A DNA stretch of 64,000 nt from Schistocerca nitens. Its lineage: Eukaryota; Arthropoda; Insecta; Orthoptera; Acrididae. The notes beneath the pieces are model-generated. The model made no database searches. It had not been told where the DNA came from and worked only from the letters and a program-made list of their open reading frames with translations. Each line of letters starts with the position of its first letter. Position 1 is the first letter of the stretch. Of this stretch, positions 45,805-57,480 are shown one piece after another. Position numbers and translations under genes: made by a program. The stretch lies in the NCBI RefSeq assembly GCF_023898315.1, contig NC_064619.1, forward strand, positions 480,107,376 through 480,171,375, written 5' to 3'.

Positions 45805-46954
45805 CAACTGTAAGATCTACTTCATCTACATTTATACTCTGCAAGACACCCAACGGTGTGTGGCGGAGGGCACTTTACGTGCCACTGTCATTACCTCCCT
45901 TTCCTGTTCCAGTCGCGCGTAGAACGACTGCCGGAAAGCCTCCGTGCGCGCTCGAACCTCTCTAATATTACATTCGTGATCTCCTCTGGAGGTATAAGTA
46001 GAGGGAAGCAATATATTCGATACCTCATCCAGAAACGCACCCTGTCGAAACCTGGACAGCAAGCTAAATCGCGATGCAGAGAGCCTCTCTAGCAGAGTCT
46101 GCCACTTGAGTTTGCTAAACATCTCCGTAACGCTATCACGCATACCAAATAACCCTGTGACGAAACGCGCCGCTCTTCTTTGGATCTGTCAACCCGACCT
46201 GGTACGGATCCCACACTGATGAGCAATACTCAAGCATAGGTCGAACGAGTGTTTTGTAAGCCACCTTCTTTGTTGATGAACTACATTTTCTAAGGACTCT
46301 CCCAATGAATCTGAACTTGGCATCCGCCTTACCAACAATTAATTTTATGTGATCATTCCCCTTCAAATCGTTCCGTAGGCATACTCCCATATATTTTACA
46401 GAAGTGCTACCAGTGTTTGTTCTGCTATCATAGAATTATACAATAATGGATCCTTCTTTCTATGTATTCAGTTACCACTCCTTGCACCAGGAACCTATCC
46501 GCTGCACATGTTCCTGGATTTCGCTGCAATTTTCTAATGCTGCAACTTCTCTGTATACTACAGCATCATCCGCGAAAAGCCACATGGAACTTCCGACACT
46601 ATCTACTAGGTCATTTATATATATTGTAAAAAGCAATGGTCCCGTAACACTCCCCTGTGGCAAGCCAGAGGTTACTTTAACGTCTGTAGACGTCTCTCCA
46701 TTGAGAACAACATGCTATGTTCTGTTTGCTAAAAAATCTTCAATCCTGCCACACAGCTGGTCTGATATTACGTAGGCTCTTACTTTGTTTATCAGGCGAC
46801 AGTGCGGAACTGTATCGAGCGCTTTCCGGAAGTTAAAGAAAATGGCATCTACCTGGGAGCCTGTATCTAATATTTTCTGGGTCTCATGAACAAAAAAAGC
46901 GAGTTGAGTCTCACACGATCGCTGTTTGAAAGAAAAAACCTCAGTTTCGATACA
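45805..46954 (-). mobile_element. LINE relic, CR1/jockey-like
   Basis: Minus-strand pieces follow the RT order: RSCETQLAFFVHETQKILD with FFNFRKALDTVPH (46715-46957), then MPQGSVTGPLLFTIYINDL and MWLFADDAVVYRE (46472-46663), then YKTLVRPMLEYCSSVWDPYQ (46136-46390) and a C-terminal segment (45832-46143). The FADD box is intact but several frameshifts and stops break the protein. It appears 5'-truncated and ends near 45805 with a 3' UTR. The 5' side is interrupted by the element starting at about 46955. Clade from motif style only. Confidence 0.85.
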
Positions 46955-48070
46955 CACTGCCTGAAAAAAAATTTAAAGAAAACTGAAGCACCCAGATGAC
47001 ATGTTCGGATGTAAGTGGAACTTTCTACTTGTTCACTCAATCGGCATGTATGTAAATGTTTACAGTGGCAGTTCTTTCCAACGGGTAGAACAGCTACCAG
47101 ACTGCATTAGTGTTGTTCGTGTTTACTGTCGTTGCCAGGTATGGTAAGTTACTTAAGGAGCGTTAACAGTTTCAGATTTTGACTGACAATGTATAGGACT
47201 CGAAGATGCCCGTACAAGTGTGGGCGTTATCAACACCTGATAGTGTATGACAAGGGCCCCCATGTGTTCCACCATTTCACCGCCTGATCTAACCGTGCAG
47301 ATTTGTGTGGAATTCGAGTATGACAGTGATATGATGGTGGTCTGTTTGGGAACAGGAGGGCAGGAACACTCGTCGTCAAGGTTTCATGTCAACCACTTGT
47401 GGTCACAACAAGGGAAGATCGTCGTACTGTGAACCAAGCACATCGTAACACAGTCACATCTGCGCCTGTCAAGCGAGAACAAGTACTCTAGGCAACGGTA
47501 CGTCACCCCGAAGATGCCGGACTAGGGAGTTACCGTCCTATGCATAGGATGCCGTTAGCACTAACGCCTGCGTTGCGAATGGTGCTGCGACCAGCAAGCA
47601 CGAATCGCGGTTCGCAGTACGCTGAATGGCCATTGTCGGTTAGCGTGTCGGCGACCTGGGAAGACGACCCATTTTCCAATGTTTTGGAGAGGATTTGTGG
47701 TCCTACTTTTGGCGTCATGGTGGGAGAGCCGCCGGGTATAACTACAGCTTCTAGTGATTGAGGGCACTCTGACAGCACAACGCTACGTCATCCATATCCT
47801 GCGTCCTTGCGTGTTAGTTCTCACGCGACAGCTTTGTGGAGCAGTTTTTCAACAGGACTGCGCACCTCCACGCAAGGCACTGTCCACATGATGTCAAGCT
47901 ACTCCTGTGGCCAGCAGCTTCCATAGATCTGTTCCCGATAGGACATGTGTTGGTTCAGCTTGGACATGAACTCTGTGCCACTGCCTGTATCCAGTATTTC
48001 AAAGACCAGGTGCTACAGTTGAGGGCCACCCCGTAACCGAATCGGAGAGTGCATCCAGGCCAAAGGACGT
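46955..48070 (+). mobile_element. Decayed Tc1-like transposon
   Basis: It starts cactgcctgaaaaaaaat, next to TA at the edge of the LINE relic. At 47836-48000 the plus strand reads VFQQDCAPPRKA and, further on, a degraded SPDL/PIEH region, the usual Tc1 catalytic block. A DNA-binding part is hinted at in 47170-47470. Frameshifts and stops are many. The right terminal repeat is not clear; coordinates at that side are approximate. Confidence 0.55.
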
Positions 48071-49315
48071 ACAACGTCATACTGGTAATTGGGTTCACGC
48101 TACAATTTTTTTTTTAACTTTTGAAAACATTTTTGGAAATTTACAGCTAACTGATATGGTTAATATACTAATTATCTTGATCACTAAGATTTATTAAAAA
48201 CTTAAAATCACACGAAGCAGGTAATCGGAATCAATTTGATCAAAAATCATCTTCAGACCACACCACTGAGATGTTAAACATTAATATTCTTTAGGTACGT
48301 GGTTCTGAGTATACAAGACGGGTTGCTGACACATTTACTTAGATCTGAAGATGATCCACAGTGACATGCAGTCTAATTAAAAATGTGCAACTGAGACGGA
48401 ACAGTAAACGAGAATTATCTTGAATATTTATACAGTCGCTGAAACTCTCAAGAAGATTATGGCAACTACAGTTATTCTAAGGAAGACACTATCGCTATTG
48501 TTGGTTTAGTATGTTGAATCCTATTTTGTTTCTTCTTCACAACAGTGTTGTTGCATGGATTGCCTCTCAGCGAAGTGGTGGTGCTAGTAGTTTCAGGATT
48601 TTAGCTCCTCTGACTTCCAGTAATGTTATTAGGGTTGAGGATAATTTCTGAGATAGAAACAAAACACCGAAATTTGAACCACTTGATGAAATCAGATAAA
48701 GTAAATATAAGTAAAGAGATTTGAAACGCATTAAAAGTTCAAAATCAGCTCTACTGCCCAAATCTATTGCTTCTTACCAGTGGCCAAAAACGTGTTATGT
48801 ACCATGAGAACAAACTTTAGTTGAGCGGATTGGCCACAACAGATCTCGAACTATTGAAAGGTGCGTAGAATTAAATAGAATTATGTTACAGGATGTTGCA
48901 TTGATGTTTTCCTAATCCTCCTAAATAGTCTGTGGCTGGAACCTACTTGGCTATATTAATGATTTGTCAACTCATGTTGGCTGGTGTAAAGTTCCTGCCA
49001 CCAAGAAGCAGTACATGACATAACTCTTTTAGCGAGAGTATGATATAGTCAATGAAAATGCCTATATTCTGTTCCTGATTCTGATAGGCTGGAAGGCTCG
49101 GATTTTAAATACATTTGTGGAGTAGTTTGGAGATTTCCAAATACAGGTAGTCAGCCGGAACCCCTCGGGAGGGTAGGACAGGAGCCGTGGCCCTGTTGGG
49201 AGCGTCGAGGTTTTAATAGAGTTGTATCATGAAATTGGGAATGAGTGATACTCACTCACTAATAAAGTATTGAAGCCTGACCTTGTCAGGAAGGAGACGG
49301 CGGTCCTAACGTAAT
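48071..49315. other. Mostly unassigned DNA with a short inverted pair
   Basis: Two copies of catcttcag/ctgaagatg in inverted order (near 48256 and 48350) flank about 80 bp, possibly an eroded version of the elements at 49316 and 51783. Otherwise nothing recognised. Confidence 0.4.
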
Positions 49316-50790
49316 TTATTAAATAAAAATATTTTTAATGTAAAAAAAATGCCTAGACAGCAATTTTCAGTATACGATTACAGCACAATGACTAGCCATA
49401 AACAAATGGAGGACAAGTAGCCTAAGAAAATATTGTGCAATGAAGTAAAATATAAAACACTGTATAACAGCTGAGCAAATTATACAAGGAGAGCCAACTC
49501 CAATAGTAATGGTGAACATGTAAGAGATCCATTTAATCGCTTAATGTAAGTAATATGTTACTCCTTTTAAGATGACATACCATTCGAATCGTAAAAAAAT
49601 GCACTGAAAAAAAGATCATCAAATGTAATCACGCCAACAAGACTGACAGTATGTAGTTAAAAACGTCATGATAAGTCAGCCATTGTGTAAACCAACCAAA
49701 AGAATTTAAAGCAAAAACTCTTGAAAATCGTATTAAAAAATAAAGTAAAATTTCAGTATTGTAAAAATAACGAGGAAGTGATTTTAAAATTATAAGGCAA
49801 GGCAGCTATGTTATACAGTTAACTGGCAACATGCCATATGTAGAAGAGGAATCCAACGTAACTGTCAAATGATAAACAATAACGTACAGTGTACCGCCAA
49901 AAATAAGAGTAACATACTACAATATCGCAAGATCATGATAATAAAGAAGGAAAATTGCCAGTTATGTTATTCAAACTTGCATCAAATGACCGTGATTGGC
50001 AATTATACAACAGTTATATGCAACGGTACAAGAACTGTCAGCTGTTCCATAGCTGTAAACACACGCATCAAACCGTAAGTAGTGATTTTATAAAATAGCT
50101 GTCCTATCAACGGTCGTAAAACGGCAGAGAAATAGCATACCCTGCCTTCCAAAGGAGTGATCCAGCATGGCGTATAAAACAGCCGTCTTCATTAAATGTG
50201 CACGTGTTATATATCAAAAGTAAAATGCCACACGTCCAACCTGCCTGGCAAGACACATAAAAGTAACAGAATTATGCAAGGGGTCTTGCTGACCAACTGC
50301 ATTTAGATATAAGCTATTTAACAATTTTTGGTTTTAAATTCTTTCGACAAGTTTACAGCGTGGCTCGCTCATCGTGAAGTTTTTATCTGTGTACTGTCAT
50401 AGTCTAGTTGGCCCTACATACGAACGCTTTTCATTGCATGACTACGGTTAATAATATTTGTCAATACATGTTTACCGCTTCTCAAAAGCAGTAACGTATT
50501 GCTTATACACTACTGTTACGTGGATCTGCTACATGTTCACTATTAATATTACAGTTTGATCTCCTTATATGATTTGTTCAGCTGTTATACATTGTTTTAT
50601 ATCTTACTTCAATGTAAAATATTTTCATAGTATACTTTCCTCCATTTGCTTATAAATCTAAAGATGGTTGTAGGAAACAACTGAAACTATCCATCGTGCA
50701 GTAATTTTATACTGAAAATTGCATTCTAGCCAGAAAATATTCTCTACATTAAATGTTTTTATTTAATAAAGTAATAAAGTTGTTTTTCAC
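49316..50790. mobile_element. Degenerate long inverted-repeat element
   Basis: The left arm (about 49316-49720) matches the reverse complement of about 50325-50790. Both hold ttattaaataaaaa, agcaattttcagtata-like and gaaaatatt strings, then ataaaaca-tgtataacagctga and a gtgaacatgta string. There are about 600 bp between the arms. At 50658-50687 the right arm holds a hammerhead-like motif: CTAAAGA, T, GTTGT paired with ACAAC, then GAAAC. No coding capacity recognised. Confidence 0.6.
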
Positions 50791-51147
50791 TTTTTGTGAG
50801 AAGTAGCTACTTAATGAGTTAGCATTTGTTAGGTAGACATACGTCCCCTATCAGTAAGTGGAGATATCACAAGCTGGACTTGTGTTTGATAACGAGGTGG
50901 ACTTGCCAGATTCTTATACATGGTGTCAAAAATAAAAGCGTCCCGTTCACGTAGATGCAGCGTTGTGCTTGATTTATCAAACTACAGGAGATGCGCTGCA
51001 GCTCTGTCTGAGAGATAACACCGATAGAGTTTCCCGTGTTCTCCTGTAGCTCTTCTATTGGATGAGAGTTTCTTGAGCATACCAGGCCCTTCAATTTGCC
51101 CCACAGGTAATAATTACTTTCTCTCCCTCCATCCCTCACCCGTCCCT

Positions 51148-51281
<134 letters not shown>

Positions 51282-51782
51282 AGGAGAGTGCACTACTTCT
51301 GCTTACTCTCCTTTCTTCACCGAGCACATCATGCTCTCCTGACAAGGTCGTCAATAAGTTGTTCACCTTCTGTAACTTGCTCCCGATATGGATTAATCAG
51401 CTTCTGAACATACCGGTTAGCATTAACAGTTTGTTGAAAAGAATTGTATTACAATTTGAACGTCAGACTTTGCATAACAAAAAACTGTCTTGAGATTATG
51501 AAACGTCACTTTAAAGTACTGATGGTGATTTTCTGATGCACAGTGCCACATTTTCTGTAAGTTCACATGCACTGACAGGCTCAAGTAGGCCTTACCTGAA
51601 CAAATGAAAAACTGAGGATCCCGAAGACCTGATTCCACTTCACTCAGAAACCACCGGCAGAACTCAACACACGATAGTTCGTCTACACACTATGATTCAT
51701 ACACAACAGTAAATCTGTACTATATAGATGCAGATCCTTTTTTGTACTGCTTCCACACTACGATTTCTTGATTTCCAATGCA

Positions 51783-52141
51783 AAGAAATATTCTATAGCC
51801 AAGTTCAAAACTATTTTTTACTGACCAGTTTCCACAGGTAAGGCTGTCATCTTCAGAGCTTCAAAAACGTTTCTCGTTGTACGTCGAGTTTCATTGTGCG
51901 TTCATCACTCATGTCATGTTAACATTTTAGTGAAGAGTATATTGCACATTTCACACACGCTGACAAACCTCCACTGAAGTTACTCTCCACTAAAATTTTA
52001 ACAAGGCATGAGTAATGAACGCACAATGGAGCATGACATATAATCAAAAAAGTTATTTAAGATCTGAAGATGATAGTTTTAACCGACGAAACCCTTCAAT
52101 AAAAATTAGGTTCGAACGCGAGCCTGGCTATAAAATTCTTC
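51783..52141. mobile_element. Compact inverted-repeat element with hammerhead-like motifs
   Basis: The left arm 51783-51939 is mirrored by 51981-52141 with a 41-bp spacer. For example cattgtgcgttcat at 51892 faces atgaacgcacaatg at about 52016. Each arm holds an outward-placed CTGAAGA...GAAAC motif: minus strand 51856 to 51828 and plus strand 52064 to 52092. Nothing is encoded. Confidence 0.65.
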
Positions 52142-53114
52142 TTTAAAGTACATTCAGATCGCTTCTTATTTTTCATTATGAGAAACTTGCAATTTTAGTT
52201 TCTACTTGCGCAGGTAAAGAGCGGACTTTGTTTCAGGCTTTCCTTCACTCACTAGAGCAATGTTTGCTGGTCTTCCAGTTCTTTTCGGATCGTTAAGGTT
52301 TTTATTCGTTATAGAATCTGTTCGCGCCATTTAAATTTTGTATAGCAGAATTTTCTGGAGGTTTTGCTAAAACACTTCCAATTTTCAACTCCTGTGTAAA
52401 GCCATCCGTGCACATTTTCCGAGACTTGTGCTTCGTGCAACAATCGTCAATTAGCACGCCAGGTTTTATGTTGAGCGGTTGAATTCAACCGGTCACTAAA
52501 CACATCTGCTCCTCTTAGTCACTCAGACGTAATGACTAGCGAAGTACTCGAACTGAGCATTCGGGAGATGGACATGTCCGGACACGTGAGACAGCAACCG
52601 ATCCGTACATCGAAATTATGATTTCCAACATTTCTGTGATGATCACTTCTCTTGTTCTTAAACAATGGCCAGCTCGGCCTCAATCTTATCAGTGTCTTAT
52701 AGACCAGTTTTATTTTGCTCACCCAGGAGAAGAGAATAAACTTCTTTTCTCCCAGTAGAAAGTTTAGGTGTTTGTGTGAGCTCTTCTCCCTTTCAACATT
52801 CGACTATTGTCCATTTTTATTGATGGAGGAGAAATTAGAAACAGACTGGAGACCGTATAGTGACGTTCGAAGTGTTGTTTGAGAGTTTTCGTCGTCGTCG
52901 TCATTGTCATCATCATCATCATCTTCTTCTTCTTCTTTAGTGAATGTGTCGTACGACGGTTTTCTACTGGAGGCTCTCCATCGTGTCATGTTCTGAACAT
53001 CTTCCTTCATCTGCTTATATGTTCTTCGACTTCTAATGCCGTCCATCATTCCAGTTTTCTGTCTTCGTCTTCCGCTCATTCCTTCCACATTTCCGTGTAT
53101 AATTCTTTGTTGTA

Positions 53115-53344
53115 GATCGGTTCGGTCGTTGATTTGGGGGAGTGGTACCATCGGCCCCATCGGATTAAGGAAGGACGAGGAAGAAAGTCGGCCTTGCCAT
53201 TTCAAAGGAACGATCCCGGAATTTGCCTGAAGCGATTCAGGGAAATCAGAGAAAACCTAAATCAGGATGGCTTGATGCTAGTTTGAATCTTCGCCCTCCC
53301 GAATGCGAGTCCAGTGTGTTAACCATTGCGCTACCTCGCTCGGT
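53115..53344 (-). mobile_element. tRNA-derived SINE, inverted copy
   Basis: On the minus strand it begins ccgagcgaggtagcgcaatg (A-box region) and has the gcattcgggaggg string and a B-box-like region. A body follows with cctgatttaggttttc and cgcttcaggcaaattcc. The flanks share tttgttgta (53106-53114 and 53345-53353), a likely target-site duplication. Same family as 3428-3615. Confidence 0.8.
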
Positions 53345-53589
53345 TTTGTTGTAAACAAGTCCAGCGCGGTATGTGTCCCAACCAAGATACATTTCCTATT
53401 TCTCACCACTTCCAGTAACCTTATTTCTTTCCATATTTTCTGCACGACTTAATCTTAGGACTGTCAGTCGACCTTAAGCATTCTTCTGCATACCCACATT
53501 TCAAAACTTTTGAAGCACCTTTCTTATTTCTTTTTAACTGTCCATGATTCACTGCTACACTATACTCTAGCAAATCTTTTCCTCAGCTC

Positions 53590-53737
53590 GCTACGGTCGC
53601 AGGTTCGAATCCTGCCTCGGGCATGGATGTTTGTGATGTCCTTAGGTTAGTTAGGTTTAACTAGTTCTAAGTTCTAGGGGACTAATGACCTCAGTAGTTG
53701 AGTCCCATAGTGCTCAGAGCCATTTGAACCATTTTTT
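53590..53737 (+). mobile_element. 5'-truncated SINE (family of 4165)
   Basis: It starts within the tRNA-like head (gctacggtcgcaggttcgaa), keeps the ccttaggttagttaggttta body and the oligo-T tail, and is flanked by perfect 13-bp repeats ttttcctcagctc (53577-53589 and 53738-53750). Confidence 0.92.
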
Positions 53738-54130
53738 TTTTCCTCAGCTCCATTAGAAATTTTATAATTGCTAGTAACTGCTTCACTTTTTCACATGCAC
53801 TATTTCTCATAGATTTTCTTCTTCTCGTTTCTTCTGTCCCCAACATCCTTCCCTGGTACAGCAAGGATTTTACTAGTTCTAACTAACTTTTGTCTAAGAA
53901 TACGTTAACTGGCGTTTGCTTCTTGCTTATTTCCAACACTTTTGTCTATCCTATATTTTTCGAACTCGTAGCCCCGCCTTGGCATCCCCTTCAACATCTG
54001 CTGCAGCTCCTCTTCTGATTTTGATAGCACTGTTTGATCATCCGCTTATCGTTATCTTTATCCTTCTGCCTCCAATTACAATGCCTTTTGCGTCCTCTGT
54101 GGCCTTAAATCAGGTCTTCGCCGTTTATAG

Positions 54131-54867
54131 GGTATCCAAGGAGGAATGGTCAGCATTTAGGGATATGATAGGAACGCTCATTTGAAGCAAAAAAAATTCC
54201 CTGATGATATAGCTCATATTCTGAACGGTTTCCGATATAGAATATATTTAATGTACATTTGTAAGGCTTATAAGCAGCCGTCTCGTGCTTCTAAGTGCAC
54301 GAGCTGGCGGTTTGTTGGAACTGTGTGCCCCCGGCTGCGAGGTGCTCACACAGTAGACCGTGTCCTGACACTGCGCGGCAAAGGCGGAACAGCCACGGTG
54401 CTGCCCTGCCCTGTGCCTCAATTTGCGCTGTTGCATTCACACCAGTGACTCACAAGAACACTGCGCTGTGCTGCCCTGCCTGGCCTAACAGTGGCGTCGC
54501 TGGCTGCTGCACGAAGCAGAGCTGTTTTCAGCTCACGTGGTTTCGACTTGGAGTATGTGTCTTTTTCGGCTCACACTGGGGCATCGGTAAGTGCGCACCA
54601 TCCGGATGTAGAGCGTCTGACACAGCTGTGAAGAGTGGACGTTTTTATTAAATGAAGTAGCGAAGGTTAACAGGTTGGGTTCTGTATTTCTGTATCTCAA
54701 GGACCGCCTACATAATCCTGACAAATAGCACGTAAGGTCCTCAGTCGAGGAAGAAACCCACGATCCCTATTACACTGCTATTTATTTTCTGCATTACACA
54801 ATTGTAGTGTCAGGTTTACACAGGTACACATGTACTGCCATAAGTAAACATAACATGCCTTTTACAA
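54131..54867. other. Unassigned DNA
   Basis: A GC-richer stretch at 54300-54620 gives overlapping frames but no recognised product. Confidence 0.45.
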
Positions 54868-55900
54868 AGTTGTTGTTGTTGTGGTCTTCAGTCCTGAGAC
54901 TGGTTTGATGCAGCTCTCCATCCTACTCTATCCTGTGCAAGCTTCTTCATCTCCCAGTACCTACTGCAACCTACATCCTTCTGAATCTGCTTAGTGTATT
55001 CATCTATTGGTCTCCCCCTACGATTTTTACCCTCCACGATGCCCTCCAATACTAAATTGGTGATCCCTTGATGCCTCAGTACATGTCCTACCAAACGATC
55101 CCTTCTTCTGGTCAAGTTGTGCCACAAACTCCTCTTCTCCCCAATCCTATTCAGTACCTCCTCATTAGTTATGTGATCTACCCATCTAATCTTCAGCATT
55201 CTTCTGTAGCACCACATTTCGAAAGCTTCTATTCTCTTCTTGTCCAAACTATTTACCGTCCATGTTTCACTTCCATACATGGCCACACTCCATACAAATA
55301 CTTTCAGAAATGACTTCCTGACACTTAAATCTATACTCGATGTTAACAAATTTCTCTTCTTCAGAAACGCTTTCCTTGCCATTGCCAGTCTACATTTTAT
55401 ATCCTCTCTACTTCGACCATCATCGGTTATTTTGCTCCCCAAATAGCAAAACTCCTTTACTACTTTAAGTGTCTCATTTCCTAATCTAATACCCTCAACA
55501 TCACCCGACTTAATTCGACTACATTCCATTATCCTCGTTTTGCTTTTGTTGATGTTCATCTTATATCCTCCCTTCAAGACACCATCCATTCCGTTCAACT
55601 GCTCTTCCAAGTCCTTTGCTGTCTCTGACAGAATTACAATGTCATCGGCGAACCTCAAAGTTTTTATTTCTTCTCCATGGATTTTAATACCTACTCCGAA
55701 TTTTTCTTTTGTTTCCTTTACTGCTTGCTCAATATACAGATTGAATAACATCGGGGAGAGGCTACAACCCTGTCTTACTCCCTTCCCAACCGCTGCTTCC
55801 CTTTCATGTCCCTCGACTCTTATAACTGCCATCTGGTCAGTTGAAAAGTACTTATTTTTGAGGAATTCACTTTTAAGCATTGTCGTACTCATCAGATTAC
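54868..55900 (-). mobile_element. 5'-truncated LINE with open RT frame
   Basis: Its 3' end lies at 54868-54882 with a (GTT)n run, which is (CAA)n on the element strand. Its 5' end is lost near 55870-55900, where the decayed transposase begins. It is the least damaged LINE of the window. Confidence 0.85.
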
Positions 55901-55940
55901 AGCTGTCGTGCACTTCATAATATATGTTCGAATATCCCAC
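54888..55940 (-). pseudogene. LINE reverse transcriptase, C-terminal two thirds
   Basis: A 350-codon open frame, of which about the last 335 residues are LINE. Motifs: VGKGVRQGCSLSPMLFNLYI at 51-70, the catalytic FADDIVILSE at 97-106, VKEFCYLGSKITDDG at about 161-175, then VWSVAMYGSETWTV and a C-terminal WVDHITNEEVLNRIG region. The enzyme copies LINE RNA at a nicked chromosomal target. The endonuclease and RT fingers are missing through 5' truncation, so it is inactive despite the open frame. The first residues (MGYSNIYYEVHDS) come from the neighbouring sequence. Confidence 0.88.
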
Positions 55941-56930
55941 CGCCCACCTTCACTGCATTTTCGCACTCTTGGAAGAATGTCTTGTGCTGCTTGTCTGAGT
56001 GCCTTTGCACGTTTCCTAATGAGGGCAACAGCGTCCATAATGCCAACAAGCAGTTCATCTCTCGTGTTCACCTTCCATTCCAGGACCTCACAGTTCATCC
56101 AGCCCCATAAATAAAAATCTCATGGCGTTAGGTTTGGTGTCCATCGTTACTGGTTAATTTCACTACGACCGATCCAGCGATTAAGGTAAGTGCGGTTGAG
56201 ATATCCTCCTCATACGTCTGGTAAAATGTGGATGGGCTCCGTCATGCTGTGTGTACACTGCAGCTTGCTTAATTAGTGTTTCTGTCACGTCATTATCTCT
56301 TCCAAAACGACTGGGCTTATAAGTATGTTACAGATCATGCTGCATTAAGCATTTATTGGATAACGAACTTGAAAATTCGTTCCCACTGTAGCGTGTGGAT
56401 TTTCCTGTGACCATCGACGATATTTATGTGTGCTGGTGAATCCATTCCATATAAACATGGCTCCATCAGTGAATAGTATTATTGGCAGAAATGACGATTG
56501 TCATTTAATCGCCGACAACAGCCCATGTGACATTCATCCCAATGTGAAAATTGGGGACAGGCTCTACGTGTCATGCGAACAAATTTTCCAGGTGAAATAT
56601 TCGCCATATACGTGTTCGTAGGACACTGATAGGTGCATAAAGTCTCCGTGTGCTGGCTGTAGGACTACACTGCTCCATTCCTAGAACGTGTTGTTGTTCC
56701 TGCACGGGTTGCTTGAACTACACGTTTAGAAGAAAAATGGGAACATGGGAGAATCTGCAGACGACAAGGGTAAACACTCTACGATCAGGAATTCGATGTC
56801 TCGGAGGGCGCCGACAGTATTCATCGGCAGCGGTACTACACTCGCAGAAGCTCTAAACATACTCCATATCCTCGTGTTCTTCCTTAGTGTAGATGTCTGG
56901 CAATTTAGTCAGCACTAATGTAAACACCGT
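55917..56930 (-). pseudogene. Decayed insect transposase (Tc1/mariner-related)
   Basis: Minus-strand pieces in three frames, in protein order: PDRRVFTLV (near 56790), LFTDGAMFIW (near 56465, where the first catalytic Asp lies), YRRWSQENPHATV, then GGYLNRTYLNRWIGR (near 56180), then PNLTP-DFYLWGWMN with a stop inside, and KVNTRDELLVGIMDA (55892-56098). This order matches a common insect IS630/Tc1/mariner-related transposase whose block reads PDLTPxDFFLWG. Many stops and indels make it a relic. Ends not defined. Confidence 0.7.
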
Positions 56931-57189
56931 TTACTGATACTTCTCTCTGATACGCTCTCAGTCCCTAACACTACTTCAGTCACAACACACCATGGACAAC
57001 CGTGAGCCCGCTGGCCTTATTTAATGGTAGTAAGACAGTCTGAATGCGACGAGGAAGGCTGTGCTAGAAAAAAAAAAAAAAAGACAACGAGGCTGGGTGT
57101 GTAGGATACAAATGTGCATGCCACTGTCCTAAAAAGAAATTTACATTAAATGTGTTCTATCTTTGAAGCTATTCAGAATAGGGCATATG

Positions 57190-57480
57190 TCCGTATGAAG
57201 TTCCATTTTTGCTACAAATGAGCGTGGTGTCGTACCCCTGAATTCTATCCCTCTTGGGACACACTATGTTTAACAGCTACGATGAGAGTGAGCATCCTTG
57301 CCATACACGGTTTTCAGTTCTCATCTCTTAGTGCTCCTCATTCCCTATGTGACATTCCGCTTTGTGTGCAACACCTGTCTCTCTAGTCTCTGCCAACATC
57401 TTTTAAAATTCTCCGCAGTAAACTCCAGTTGAATCTAACCTTCTCCCATTTATTTCTAAACCTTTCTATAGTTTTGTTTT
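57190..57480 (-). mobile_element. Possible LINE RT fragment
   Basis: The plus-strand text around gagtgagcatccttgccatac resembles the reverse complement of the segment after the RT catalytic core in arthropod LINEs. No frame stays open. Weak. Confidence 0.3.

Larger units (their letters stand above)
52804..54130 (-). mobile_element. LINE relic split by two SINEs
   Basis: Minus-strand remains. From about 54130 there is a degraded palm/thumb part (ADDQTVLSKSEEELQQML). At 53480-53580 there is a region like the thumb of the LINE at 43 kb. At 52880-53110 there is a C-terminal segment (LQQRIIHGNVEGMSG, then RTYKQMKEDVQNMTRWRA). A run of gtc/atc/ttc triplets at 52890-52937 encodes acidic residues at its end. 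SINEs at 53115-53344 and 53590-53737 interrupt it. All frames are broken. Confidence 0.65.
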
